Below are positions 1 to 11,131 of a stretch of DNA of 64,000 nt, piece after piece. Source of the DNA: Cordilura impudica (lineage: Eukaryota; Arthropoda; Insecta; Diptera; Scathophagidae). The position numbers and the translations under genes are program-made. Each line of letters opens with the position of its first letter. Within the stretch, counting starts at the first letter, position 1. Where the stretch lies: NCBI GenBank assembly GCA_963682025.1, contig OY821518.1, positions 32,382,032-32,446,031 of the forward strand, given 5' to 3'. The notes below the pieces were generated by a model. It was not told the origin of the DNA, ran no database searches, and saw only the letters and a program-made list of their open reading frames with translations.

Positions 1-854
1 AATTTACAAGACTTAAATACTTCATCAGCTACAATAAATTAAGTATAAAAATAGTTATGATATAAATGGATCTAATGCAATTAAGATTAAATTTTAATAA
101 ATTATTTATCTTTTTATTTTTAATATTATTATTATACATTAATTTAATTATTATTAAAAATAAATAAAAAAATAATTTTTCAACATTTCTATAGAAAAAA
201 AGCGATTTTTTCCTGAGGTTAACATATTCTGGGTACTACAGTATCGAGGATATAAAATTTTAGTTAGGTATGTTATATACCTTCGGAAAGTTTAGTTTGT
301 CTAGTTTCTCAGTATAAGTTTTATTTGTAAGGTTTTAGACACAAATAGGAAAAAATTCAAAATAGTGCATTTGTGAAAAATTGAAAAACCATTGTCTTGA
401 GTTACAAAACATTTATTTTGATAGATATCCCACTCCCATCCCACTAAGCGACCAAAAAGCTCTTAAAGGAAAAATCCTAAGCTTTCTTATGAAAAAAAAA
501 AAAATGCCCTTTTTGAAAAAAAAGGCAAAAAATGCTTTAATTTAGCAAAAAAAAAGTCTACAAATTTTTTTTTTTAAAGTATTTTTTTCCGAAATATTGA
601 AGAAATAGCTATCTAAACTCTTTGGGAGAAAATTTTCTAAGAACAATAGGTAATAAGTTACATGGATGAGAAAAAACACCTGTTTGGCCAAAATGTCAAA
701 TTTTGATCCCCTCTAACTCAGAGAGATCTGGACCGATCTTGTTGAAAAATTGTGTCTAAACTACTATCCAATAGGACTAACCTTGGTGCAAATTTCATCC
801 CGATCGGAAGACATCGGTTTCAAAAGTTGGTGCACTTGACATGAAATCCCCCAT
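1..854. other. AT-rich DNA, no gene seen
   Basis: No open frame with recognisable protein content was found on either strand. There are several homopolymer A and T runs. Part of 660-850 has the look of a dispersed fly repeat, but it has no second copy in this window, so I do not name it. Confidence 0.5.
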
Positions 855-965
855 ATACATATATATGAATATATGAAGAACTTCATATATTCGTTTGCAC
901 TGTGATACTAGAGTTAAATGCAAACGAATATATGAAGTTCTTCATATATTCATATATATATGTAT
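855..965. repeat. Long nested hairpin (inverted repeat)
   Basis: Arms at 855-899 and 919-965 are almost perfect reverse complements, about 45 bp each, around a loop of about 19 nt. Each arm itself contains a palindrome centred on GAAGAACTTC, so both single-arm and full-length hairpins, or a cruciform, can form. No element ends or target duplication were identified. It could be a small fold-back MITE or an inverted duplication. Confidence 0.8.
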
Positions 966-1063
966 ATTATACTGTGTTTTAAAATCAATCAATTTGTGAT
1001 GTCAAAATACACCAATAATTTTTTATTAATGTTATAAGTTAAAAATTCATATTCAAAATAAAA

Positions 1064-1106
1064 TGCCCCTGAAGATGTTGACAAAAACTCAACGAAACGT
1101 CGGGAA
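1064..1106 (+). ncRNA. Hammerhead-ribozyme-like motif (Penelope-type)
   Basis: The conserved parts of a type I hammerhead appear in order: CTGAAGA (1069-1075, fits CUGANGA), a stem II of GTTGA pairing with TCAAC, GAAA at 1094-1097, a palindromic ACGT helix III, and GTC ending at 1101. CCC before and GGG after the core can form a short helix I. Minimal hammerheads with tiny palindromic helix III are known from Penelope-like retroelements. One unpaired U follows CUGANGA where a helix II base pair is expected. No reverse transcriptase remains nearby. Activity is inferred only. Confidence 0.5.
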
Positions 1107-1720
1107 ATAATGAAATAAAGAATTTTTATTTTACATTTAATAAAATTGACCAAAAAAGCCCTACGTACACTCTATAATACATAAAACAAATGAGTTTGGT
1201 CTAAAATCGATATTCTATTATTAAATCGTTCTTTTTAGAATTTCGTTTTCGATTTAAAATCAATCGATTTCCATCACATGCCTGTAAGTTCTGAAACACT
1301 TTTATATTATTTAAGTACTTGTATGAACTTACTCTCATAAAATAAATTAAAATCTACTTATTCATAGTGATCTGTAAAATATTACGCCGCCAATTTCGAA
1401 GAATATTTTTTTTGCAATTTTTAAAATTTAATTTTTCATGCACGTGCAATAACGAAAAATGTCGCTACAAACACTTGCGACTCCGACTCCGGTACAAACA
1501 CCGCGACTCCGACTCAACAGGCCTACATATTACTAATTATTTATATATACATAACAAAATTAATAAACTATTAATTTTGAACTATCTACAAAAAAAAACT
1601 TGCATTTTTATTAATATAATTATAAAAAGATAAAATTTTAGATACTGATTGTAGAAGTGATATTTTTTATATAATGATAAAAAATCGTATCTAAATATGT
1701 TTGCGGCTCCTTAAATAAAA
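1107..1720. other. AT-rich DNA, no gene seen
   Basis: An 88-residue open frame at 1367-1633 is low-complexity and basic with no recognisable domain; I treat it as chance. Nothing else is supported. Confidence 0.5.
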
Positions 1721-1880
1721 ACTAGTATAGCCCAGCACTCGAAATTCGAGTGCAAATTCTAGGAAATATTAATTTTTCATTCAATTTTTGCCTTCCATAT
1801 TCATAAATATAAAATTTAAATGAGCTTAAACTTTAAGCCTTAAAGGTATGTTAATCAATTTTAGCAATTTACAATTCAAC
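1721..1880 (-). mobile_element. Helitron 3' end fragment
   Basis: Read on the minus strand, this ends in CTAGT preceded by the hairpin CTCGAATTTCGAG, as in the copies at 24913-25255, 28722-29098 and 48849-49222. Similarity continues through the TTTCCTAGAATTTGCAC region to about 1880. The 5' half seen in the other copies is missing. Confidence 0.7.
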
Positions 1881-2265
1881 ACAGAGCGTCTGATATATAA
1901 TTTAAATCATTCGCATTAACAGGGCGTAACGAATTATTATAAATATTTTATTTAATCTAATATATTTTTAAGACAGATTAAACATAAATTTTATCATTCT
2001 CAGCTTCTGTTCCATATGAACTATAACTATGCCAATTTTCACACTCCTCCGTGCCCGCATATTGCTTAAAAAGGGAACTAAAAATTTACTTCCACGTATT
2101 AACATATAGATTCCTATATTTTTTTCCGTTTTGGCTCTATATGAAAAACGTGCCCGGACTCTGGTATAGAAAAATGTACAATTCAATTCATACAATTCCC
2201 AAAAGAAAAAAGTAAAACAAAACCTCTATCATTGTCCGTTTTCAGTTTATTTTTTTTATTATTAT

Positions 2266-3198
2266 TTAGTTTTCTTGTTTTGGAAACAATTCTAAATCTA
2301 AATACACATTTTTTTCAATGAACTCACTTAACCGACAATGTGCATCAACATCTCTTTCAAGGACTTTTTCAAATAGAACATAATCTATATCGTTCAACTC
2401 AATAGAATATTCATAGCCCAATAGAGGATTATAAATTTTAAATTTATTTACCATTTTGCCAGTGTTCTTGTAGAACCCAAATCCATAAATAATCGGCTGA
2501 TAAAACTTACTTAAAGGTATTTCTGAATGATCGTAAGTGAGTGATTTATATTTCGATGTTTTAATTTCGTAAATAACGTCATTATCAAATATTAAATCAG
2601 CATCTCCAAGAAAATATTCACAACCAAGTGCGGTATTTAAATCGACCAATGTATATGGTAGGCTTCGCAAATATTTTATAACTTCTCGTAGATTATTTTC
2701 ATTTACATTGTACTCGCTTGTTGGCAAAGATTCTTGGAAAAATATTGTGTGCGACAGTGCCACAATTTTTATACTTTTTATAATATCCATTGCTTGGGTC
2801 TTGGGATCTTTAAAAATCTCGTAGTGTCTTTTGATGGCATCATGTAATTCTGTCTTGGTACTTATTATGTAGTCATCTGGATGCTCTAGTATAAATTCAG
2901 TACGACCATCTGATACTTCAATACTAAATTGATTTGATAAATGTTTTCGTATAAAATAATCCATGAATAACCCATGATAAGAATAATGACAATTCCATAC
3001 TACATCATTCGAATATTGAAACGTTTCACCAACTTTTTTAATGTCAATTACAGTATCCTTAACAAGTTTTTCAAAAAAATGTTTGACATTGGGAAAATCA
3101 TCTAACGCCACATTTGTTATATGCGTTGCACATGGTATGAATCGTCGTATGGAATCTACGTTTCCTTGTTCGTGCAACATATTTATAAAATCAGACAT
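2266..3198 (-). CDS. PD-(D/E)XK nuclease-like protein, paralogue 1
   Basis: An intact intronless frame of 310 codons, starting MSDFINML. The central to C-terminal part carries the signature of a PD-(D/E)XK nuclease: GDADLIF (acidic D199/D201), then YEIKTSK (E211, K213), then KFYQPIIYG, whose Q234 to Y238 spacing fits the QxxxY motif of RecB, Cas4 and lambda-exonuclease-type families. The N-terminal 190 residues are unrecognised. No signal peptide or membrane segment is seen. The paralogue at 13161-14093 has exactly the same length, about four fifths identical residues and the same catalytic block. I infer a DNA exonuclease-type fold. A viral or mobile-element origin is possible because IYNPLLG-type C-termini occur in nucleases of large DNA viruses, but that is memory-based. 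Expression and cellular role are unknown. Confidence 0.7.
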   Translation of the reverse strand: MSDFINMLHEQGNVDSIRRFIPCATHITNVALDDFPNVKHFFEKLVKDTVIDIKKVGETFQYSNDVVWNCHYSYHGLFMDYFIRKHLSNQFSIEVSDGRTEFILEHPDDYIISTKTELHDAIKRHYEIFKDPKTQAMDIIKSIKIVALSHTIFFQESLPTSEYNVNENNLREVIKYLRSLPYTLVDLNTALGCEYFLGDADLIFDNDVIYEIKTSKYKSLTYDHSEIPLSKFYQPIIYGFGFYKNTGKMVNKFKIYNPLLGYEYSIELNDIDYVLFEKVLERDVDAHCRLSEFIEKNVYLDLELFPKQEN

Positions 3199-3272
3199 AT
3201 TCTTTTGGATTTGTTAATATTTAGTTAACTGTTTTTAGAAATATACAAGGAGAGAAAAGATTGGTTAAATAG

Positions 3273-3514
3273 TTTTTTTTTTTTTTTTTTTTTTTTTTTA
3301 TTAATCAACACTCAGGGGATGCCCCCTACAGATGCAGTGCATTGTGTTGATCTCAGGAAAGATATAGATATAGGAAGGAGGAAATAGGGAGTAGTGTGTT
3401 CATTTGTTTTTTTTTTTTTTTTTTTTTAACGACAGACCAAAGCCTCTGATGGGAATCGAACCCACGACCCCCGCATGATAGGCGAGCACGCTACCTACTC
3501 ACCTACCGGGGCGC
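3273..3514 (-). mobile_element. tRNA-derived SINE with LINE-type tail
   Basis: On the minus strand the element starts with a tRNA-like head (3431-3514) beginning GCGCCCCGGTAGGTGAG and containing a B box, GGGTTCGATTCCC (3451-3463). An internal A run (T run at 3410-3428) follows, then a tail that ends in a second A run (3273-3299). The tail at 3299-3360 is nearly identical to the 3' end of the LINE at 61200-62240. Copy B lacks this insertion at the matching position, so it arrived after the duplication. No clear target duplication was found. Confidence 0.8.
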
Positions 3515-3689
3515 TTAATGGAAATTGAGGGTTTTGTTTAAAATTTTTGCTGAAAAGTGTAAAACGAACGTGTTTCCCTCTCAGAATTCATTGCAAATTG
3601 GTACAAATGTTGCACCTTACTCAGGTAAGGAATATAATTGTAGTTTTATCTTTAAAAATTGTAGTTTTAAGTTTAATTGAAGTCAAAGT

Positions 3690-4330
3690 CAAAGGTCATC
3701 ATATGATGAAATTATATAGGTCTAGACCGACTATACGATACCCTATACCATGCGTTTAGAGATCCTATCTCTTAGGCCCAACTAATTTGATATACATAGA
3801 AAATAAGCATAAACCAAATTTGAGTGGCATTTATATCAGATGCTATATTTATATCAGGACTAGGTCGTAAAATGGACCGATCCTGACCATATTTGGTAAG
3901 GTCAATTATTTTTGCAATAATTCAAATACGGGAATCAGCTTCATATGGGGGCTATGACTAAGAATTGTTTTATGGGGTTTATTTTTGGACTACTGATAAA
4001 TGGATGTAATAAACATACACAAACCCCATTTGACCGAGATTTATGTGATAATTTGGATATGGCAATTTAAGTCCATCTCATAGGGGTCATTTGTATGGGG
4101 ACTAGATCTGAACTCGAACCGATTTTCACCAATTTCAATAGCGTTCATCCTATGGCCGATATGCACCAAATTTCATCAAAATATATTCATATTTGCGACC
4201 TGTAGTTTGATTGCAAAGTTTACATGGATACACAGACGGACTCGACTCAGAAAGTGATTCAGAAATCGAAAAATATTGTTTATTTCACAGATTTAAAATA
4301 GAAGCGAAGTGGGCGGGTTCACAGCTTATT
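3690..4330 (+). repeat. Dispersed fly repeat (family with 60100-60790)
   Basis: Non-coding repeat with shared phrases such as TTGACCGAGAT, AAACCCCATT-type and CACAGACGGAC motifs. It matches 60100-60790 in the opposite orientation. Its ends and class are unclear. Confidence 0.55.
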
Positions 4331-4479
4331 TCAACTAGCATCTATTCAAAAGTGAAAGTGGGAATAATTTCTTAACAAAGAGAAATATAAAATAAATTAA
4401 ATGTGGGGTTGTAGATTACTAAAAAACAAGTAAGAGTGTTAAATTCGGCTGTGCCGAATTTTTTGATACCCTCCACCTG

Positions 4480-4934
4480 AGTCTTTAATTTTTAATTTTT
4501 ATTTTTTGATTTTTAATTTTTGATTTAAAATTTTTAATTTTTAATTTTTATTTTTTGATTTTTAATTTTTAATTTTTAATTTTTGATTTTAAATTTTTAA
4601 TTTTTAATTTTTAATTTTTAATTTTTAATTCTTAATTTTTAATTTTTAACTTTTAATTTTTATTTTTTAATTTTTAATTTTTAATTTCCAATTTTTAAAT
4701 TTTAATTTTTAATTTTTAATTCTTAATTTTTAATTTTTTATTTTTAATTTTTAATTTTTAATTTTTAATTTTTAATTTCCAATTTTTAAATTTTAATTTT
4801 TAGTTTTTAATTTTTAATTTTTAATTATTAATTTATAATTTTTAATATTTAATTTTTAATTTTTAATTTTTAATTTTTAATTTTTAATTTTTAATTTTTA
4901 ATTTTTAATTTTTAATTTTTAATTTTTAATTTTT
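4480..4934. repeat. (AATTTTT)n heptamer array
   Basis: Seven-base tandem repeat with point variants (AATTTTG, AATTTCC, AATTCTT), inside the E-family element next to its hairpin end. Confidence 0.9.
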
Positions 4935-5818
4935 GTGTTTTCCATTTTCCATTTTTCATTCTTCATTTTTCAATTTTCATTTTCCAATTTACATTTTTAA
5001 TTTTCAATTTTCATTTTCCATTTTCAATTTTTCAATTTTCAATATTCAATTTTCATTTTCAATTTTCCATTTTGCATTTGCCATTTTTCAATTTTCCATT
5101 TTTCATTTTCAATTTTTAATTTTTCATTTTTCATTTTCAATTTTTCATTTTCCATTTTTCAATTTTCATTTTCCATTTTGCGTTTTCCATTTTTAATTTT
5201 TCATTTTTCATTATTCAATTTTCATGTTCCATTTCCATTTTTCATTTTCCAATTTCCATTTTCCATTTTTCATTTTTCAATTTTCATTTTTCATTTTTCA
5301 GTTTTCATTTTCTATTTTTCATTTCTTATTTTTCATTTTTCATTTTCCGTTTTTCATTTTTCATTTTTCGTTTTTCGTTTTTCGTTTTTCATTTTTCATT
5401 TTCCTTTTTCCATTTTCCATTTTTCATTTTTCAATTTTCATTTTCCATTTTCCATTTTCCATTCTTCATTTTTCCATTTTCCATTTTTCAATTCTCATTT
5501 TCCATGTTTTAATTTTCATTTTCCATTTTCCATTTTTCAATTTTCATTTTACAATTTCCATTTTTCATATTTCATTTTCCATTTTTAATTTTTCAATTTT
5601 TAATTTTCAATTTTCATTTTTCATTTTTAATTTTTCAATTTTCATTTTCCATTTTTCACTTTTAATTTTTCAATTTTAAATTTCCATTTTCCATTTGTCA
5701 TTTTTCATTTTTCAATTTTCATTTTTCAATTTTCATTCTCCATTTTCCGTTTTGCATTTTCCATTTTTCATTTTTCAATTTTCTTTTTCCATTTTCCATT
5801 TTTCATTTTGCAATTTTC

Positions 5819-5850
<32 letters not shown>

Positions 5851-6016
5851 TCCATTTTTCATATTTCAGTTCTCGTTTTCCATTTTCCACTTAACATTTT
5901 CCATTTTTCATTTTTCAATTTTCATTTTCCATTTTTCATTTTCCATTCTCCATTTTTCATTTTCTATTTTCCGTTTTTTATTTTTCAATTTTCTTTTTTC
6001 ATTTTCCATTTTCCAT
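4935..6016. repeat. Degenerate (CATTTTY)n heptamer array
   Basis: Seven-base units alternating CATTTTT, CATTTTC and AATTTTT. Because 7 is not a multiple of 3, all frames stay open and give spurious Phe/His/Pro/Ser-rich translations at 4933-6069. These are not genes. Confidence 0.9.
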
Positions 6017-6276
6017 TTTTCATTTTACATTTTACATTTTACATTTTACAATTTACATTTTACATTTAACGTTTTACATTTTACATTTTACATTTTACAT
6101 TTTACATTTTAGATTTTACATTTTACATTTTACATTTTACATTTTACATCTTACATTTTACATTTTACATTTTACATTTTACATTTTACATTTTACATTT
6201 TACATTTTACATTTTACATTTTACATTTTACATTTTACATTTTACATATTACATTTTACATTTTACATTTTACATT
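6017..6276. repeat. (TTTTACA)n heptamer array
   Basis: More than 30 nearly perfect TTTTACA units. It is the most homogeneous block of this composite array, suggesting recent expansion. Confidence 0.92.
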
Positions 6277-6979
6277 TTCTATTTTCTGTTTTTCATTTTC
6301 TATTCTCCATTTTCCATTTTCATTTTCCATTTTCCATTTTTCTTTTTTCGTTTTCATTTTTTCTTTCATATTGGCGATTTTTTTTTTATTATAACGTGAT
6401 AACGATAAAAAAAATATGTGGCAATACTACTAACATGAGCTATGTTATTGTATTCTATGTTATTGTGTTCTTAATATATGTATATGCATAATTTTTTGTG
6501 GCATTTTTTTATGTTGATGTACAATTATAATGTTCAACCACTAAACTGTTACAACAAACACACTGGGTTTTATGTTTTTTTAGAGGTATCTACATATTTT
6601 TGCTCGTATCTAATCACGATGATGCCCGATTTAGCCAATTTTCAATACCAGCCTGCTGGGAATTATGGCAAATGATATTATTGTAGCCTTATCCAGTTAG
6701 ATGGCTTTTTTTGTGAATGAGCGTGATTTCAACAGACAGACGGACAGACGTACATCGCTATATCGACTCGAGCTGTGATAAGGATCAAGAATATATATAC
6801 TTTATGGAGTCGGAAATTAGTTTTTCGATCGTTACAAACGGAATTACAAACTTATATATACCCTCTGCCACTGACGTGTGGAGGGTATAAAAAAGAACTT
6901 TAAATTAAAAAAACAGTTCATTTCTATCAGTTAACATAAACGATTAAAGAAAAAAATTTAATATTTTTGAATTTTAAAA

Positions 6980-7190
6980 CTTAGCATGGCCTCTTTTTTG
7001 ATCTATAACTGATTTCAACCCTCTTTTCTTGTTTAGGGGTTTTGCGGGCTGCTCTACCATTAAAATCATTGTCCCGATGTACTGAATATTTTATTTAGAT
7101 GACTGGGATTTTCCTTATCTTTCGAACGATGTAGCGCTAATTAGTTTCATTAAAAGTTTTGTTGGGAGCTTTTTTGTCCTTGTAAGCCAC
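6980..7190 (-). pseudogene. Tc1-like transposase remnant (copy A)
   Basis: The minus strand reads RAARKTPKQEKR-like sequence near 7010-7070, a typical stretch after the Tc1 paired-like DNA-binding domain, and aligns with the longer remnant at 16900-17600 in copy B. Multiple frameshifts and a large deletion relative to copy B leave no function. Confidence 0.5.
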
Positions 7191-7304
7191 TTGACTGACG
7201 AAAACTTACAAAAATTGATCTAATCATTGGGAACATGACAACAGAGTACACATATTCGCTATTCGAAGAAATAGCACAATCGTTTTCTCCAAACCAATTG
7301 GTGA

Positions 7305-7797
7305 AGGGCACTATACACTTGTCAAGTGCTTGACACCAAGCTCGTGTACGTGTGCTTGACGTTAGCACATACATTTGCATGACGCCCTGTCCAGAATTTT
7401 ACTTCGAAGTGTCAAGAGCGGGAGCACCAACATAACAAAAAAAAATGTAGTGTTAAATTTAATGTGATAATTTCAAACTTAGTTGCTTTTTAATAAAAAT
7501 AGAACAAAATAGATTTTTTTTTTCATCCAATGCTCTTTTTGTTCGATCCAAAGCGCATGTTTTTTTTAATCAAAAACACTTTTTTATCCGACATTTTTAG
7601 CGTCCGTTTTGTTTAAATATCGTTTAAAGTGTGTACGTGCTTGATGAGTAAATACAATATTCATCAAAATCTCTCATCCAGCAAAATCTAAATTTTTTGA
7701 TTTTCCATCAAGCATCGTCAGTGTCACACATACGAACAAATTTTCAATAATATGTACCACCATGCTTGATGTAAATTTGATAAGTGTATAGTGCCCT
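7305..7797. mobile_element. MITE with AGGGCACTATACACTT termini
   Basis: Terminal inverted repeats AGGGCACTATACACTTGTCAA (7305 inward) and its near-complement TTGATAAGTGTATAGTGCCCT (to 7797) bound 493 bp. The interior is AT-rich and non-coding. No convincing target duplication is visible, so the superfamily is unassigned. The matching part of copy B lacks it, so it inserted after the duplication or was lost from B. Confidence 0.7.
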
Positions 7798-8507
7798 CTA
7801 AAATAAGTTGTGACGTAAAATTGTGTATTGCAACTACGCTTTATATATTATCGTTAAATTGTGGTAAAACTGTATTACCGTATTAGTTATGTTAAATACT
7901 TTAATTTAAGTGGTTGAAATAAGCTGTGAGAACCAGTGTATATTATGACTAATATGCATAATTGTATGCATTTTAAAGTAAATATTTTATGAATAGCCAT
8001 ATACGTTTCTGTATCAAATTTTAATTAAAGAATATGCTCTTGCAAATGTTGCCTCTTTTGCATCCATATTTATTAACCACACTTGAACTTGGTTTCAAAG
8101 AACAGTATCAGAACGTCCACAGTACAAATAAAGCAGTTTGTTTATTAGTCTTCAAATCATAACTTATTCCCACATTAAATACACAAAAGTATTCTATTGC
8201 CATAATCACTTTTTAAACTTCAAAAATCGGATAAATTTATATGCAAAAATATATTTTGTTTTACTTATTAAACAGCAAAGAAATAAACACAATATCGCGT
8301 CCGCAAAACAAAAAATACCACAATGATATACTCTATACCAATCGTAGATTGTATGGCTTGCCAGCTATGTTCTTCGCTAATTGAAAAAAATTAATAATTT
8401 GTTTCATCATGTGTTTCCCCAATTTGAAGACTACATTGTCGTTTATTCTGTTTTGTTCGCACTTTTTGCATTTTATTCAGAGCTGCCAATAGTATTTGTT
8501 TCATTAA
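7798..8507. other. Non-coding part of duplication copy A
   Basis: No gene seen. 7840-8440 is collinear with 17826-18600 in copy B. Small open frames here do not match between the copies and are not supported. Confidence 0.6.
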
Positions 8508-8629
8508 CCCTGCGGTTACACACGCAAGTGCAAGTCCGAAAAACTCAATATACTCACACTTTTTCACTAACACAATCGCAATTTTCGCACTTGCAACTCA
8601 AATTGCAAGAGAATTTGCTTGTAACCCCT

Positions 8630-8935
8630 CAATCTCACATCACACTGAAATTGTAAAATCGTTGTGTACGTATTATCAACGAAAAATTGTTCGAATTAAT
8701 CGAATCCATCGCCATTAAATTTTATGCTCACACATCTGATTGCAATCTCATTTTTAAAATGTTGTCGAAGCGTAAACTTGAAAAAATTTGTATAGTTCTC
8801 TCTATTTTATTTTAAGTAGAGTTACCGAGTTTATTATACAGGCACATGTTTGAGGGAAAATGTTTACATTTATTATTATTAGTATTATTTTAATAATAGT
8901 TAATAATATTTATGCTCTATAATTAACAAACTGGC
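8630..8935 (+). repeat. Left arm of about 300-bp inverted repeat
   Basis: Nearly identical (about 97% by eye) to the reverse complement of 9218-10008 after removing the MITE at 9472-9963. It contains a short MADF-like coding fragment (INEKLFELIESIAIKFYA, about 8675-8730). It starts at the TCTCACATCACACTG motif. Confidence 0.85.
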
Positions 8936-9217
8936 AGTGTGATGTGAGATGGCTGGGTAAGTAAATTTTTGACACTTACCCACCAATCTCACATCACACT
9001 GCAAGTTCGAAAAACTCAATACACTCACATTTTTTACTAATACACACACATTTTCCGCAGTGGTCACACTAATGGCACCAAATTTTTCATGCGAGTAGTG
9101 GCAGACACTAACGATGATTAATGTTACCCTGTTATAAATTTAATGCAAATTTACTGGATTCTGTAAAATTGTAATTAAAGTTTTAACTTGTTAAATCTAT
9201 TATAATGATTTATTTTT

Positions 9218-10008
9218 TGAAATGCGCATAAATATTATTAACTATTATTAAAATAATACTAATAATAATAAATGTAAACATTTTCCCTCAAACATGTGCC
9301 TGTATAATAAACTCGGTAACTCTACTTAAATTAAAATAAGAGAGAGAAGTAGACAAATTTTTTCAAGTTTACGCTTCGACAACATTTTAAAAATGAGATT
9401 GCAGTCAGATGTTTGAGCATAAAATTTAATGGCGATGGATTCGACTAATTCGAACAATTTTTCATTGATAAAGGTGCTATTACATGATGTGTTTTTTACA
9501 TATGTACTGTCAAATTTTCCCACAACAAAAGTTGTACACATCGTGTGATACATATAAAACATTGTTTATGTACAATACATGAGGAAAGTCACATGTACAT
9601 TTTTCAATTAGAACAGGTTCTATTTTTGCATGACAAACAAGTGAAAATACAACACTGCTTGTGGCGAAAGAAAAACAGAGTACATTTTAAAGATTAATAT
9701 TGAAAGAAAAATAAATTGTTTAGTATTAATTAACAATTAAAAAATACATAACCTTTTTTTTAACAACAAATTTTTGTAAATTCACAAATTAATTCAGCTG
9801 TTGTTTACATTTAGAGGTTATGTCATACGGAAATACATACCCACGTGTGATAGCAAAAATTATGAATCGTATGTAAAAGACAATATTGACAGACATGAAG
9901 AATTTCATATGGATAAAAAAAGTGACAGTACATATGTAAAAAACATTTCGTGTAATAGCACCTTAATACGTACACAACGATTTTACAATTTCAGTGTGAT
10001 GTGAGATT
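9218..10008 (-). repeat. Right arm of the inverted repeat, interrupted by a MITE
   Basis: Reverse complement of 8630-8935, carrying the MITE 9472-9963. The left arm is the uninterrupted empty site and shows TAA once, proving the 3-bp duplication. Confidence 0.85.
9472..9963 (-). mobile_element. M-family MITE copy 1 (TAA target duplication)
   Basis: Termini AGGTGCTATTACA and TGTAATAGCACCT with long inverted repeats including TTTTTTACATATGTACTGTC. Flanked by TAA at 9469-9471 and 9964-9966. 492 bp, AT-rich, non-coding; a Tourist-like PIF/Harbinger MITE. Confidence 0.85.
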
Positions 10009-10431
10009 GGGGGGTTACCGCAAGTAAAATGACAAATGAAGAAACAGTGTTACCGAGGTTGAGTTTTGTATCAATTTACTATTATTTAGTAAAATAAAAC
10101 TAATATTTATAGCTGATTTTCTGCGTAGTTATAAAAAAAATAGAACACAACTATACAACAACGCTTCTTAATGGTATTTTTAACATAAATTTCATACATT
10201 TGAAAAAAAAAATGATGAAAATATTATTTTCAGTAATTTTATGAATTCGACAACGCGGCAATACTGGCTTTACATATTTTTTAATATGCATAAACAATTA
10301 TTTTTTATCAAGATGGAGCAAAAATTAAATAAAGAAATTATTAAATTTATTTCGTTGTATCGTTCACATGACATATTGTGGAACATGAGTAGCAAATCCT
10401 ACAGGCGGAATGACTTGAAGGTGAATGCTTA

Positions 10432-10922
10432 AGGTGCTATTACACGAAGTGTTTTTTACATATGTACTGTCACTTTTTTTTTCCATATGAAATTCCTCAT
10501 GTCTGTCAAAATTGTCTTTGACATACGATTCATAATTTTTGCTATCACACGTGCATATGTATTTCCGTATGACATAACCTCTAAATGTAAACAACAGCTG
10601 ATTTAATTTGTGAATTTACAAAAATTTATTGTTAAAAAAAAAGTTATATATTTTTTAATTGTTAATTAATACTACACAATTTATTTTTCTTTCAATATTA
10701 ATCTTTAAAATTTACTCTGTTTTTCTTTCGCCACAAGCAGTGTTGTAATTTCATATGTTTGTCATGCAAAAATAGAACCTGTTCTAATTGAAAAATGTAC
10801 ATGTGACTTTCCTCATGTATTGTACATAAACAATGTTTCATATGTATCACACGATGTGTACAACTTTTGTTGTGGGAAAATTTGACAGTACATATGTAAA
10901 AAACACATCATGTATAGCACCT
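10432..10922 (+). mobile_element. M-family MITE copy 2
   Basis: Same termini as copy 1, in opposite orientation. It sits inside the larger 8508-11139 element and interrupts its MADF-like coding remnant. The flanks (TTA left, TTT right) are an imperfect target duplication. Confidence 0.8.
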
Positions 10923-11131
10923 TTTATGAAGATATTGCTTCACAAATGGGTATGCCGGCTGATGTTGTTAAGATGTTTCATAAGATGTTTACGCTTCGAG
11001 AACATTTTGAAAATAAACTTACAACTGACTGTGTAAACACTCAAGCAACTTGCAAGACTTTCGGCTATTTTTTCGACATTTTCGTAGATAATACGTATAC
11101 ACTACTTGCAAGTAATTACTTGCATGTGTAA
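10923..11131 (+). pseudogene. MADF-domain-like coding fragment
   Basis: Translates as YEDIASQMGMPADVVKMF followed by a basic helix-rich stretch. This resembles the second half of a MADF (Myb/SANT-like) DNA-binding domain, in which W-x-x-I-A-x-x-L-G-M precedes helix 3. The expected Trp is replaced. The matching first half of a MADF domain (INEKLFELIESIA) occurs in the inverted-repeat arms at 8675 and near 9450. MADF proteins accompany PIF/Harbinger transposases, which fits the TAA-flanked host element. The reading is broken by the MITE at 10432-10922. Confidence in the domain is modest. Confidence 0.4.

Larger units (their letters stand above)
4425..6894 (-). mobile_element. E-family Helentron-like (HINE/DINE-1-type) element
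   Basis: On the minus strand it starts TTTATACCCTCCACAC (6894 inward) and ends with GGTGGAGGGTATC, a hairpin AATTCGGC-ACA-GCCGAATT, and ACTCTTACTTG at 4425. The subterminal inverted repeat (ACCCTCCAC against GTGGAGGGT), the terminal stem-loop and an internal simple-repeat block are the architecture known for Helentron-associated INE elements. Related copies are at 15603-16706, 49432-52968 and 54289-56055. It has no coding capacity; frames through the repeats are artefacts. The class is inferred from structure. Confidence 0.6.

Noticed and set aside
3431..3514. Functional tRNA gene
   Set aside because: It has an intact B box but is followed by A runs and a LINE-derived tail, and the cloverleaf is incomplete; it is a SINE head.
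4933..6069. Several long Phe/His/Pro/Ser-rich open frames
   Set aside because: They follow a seven-base tandem repeat lacking stop codons in any frame; composition and overlap show they are artefacts.
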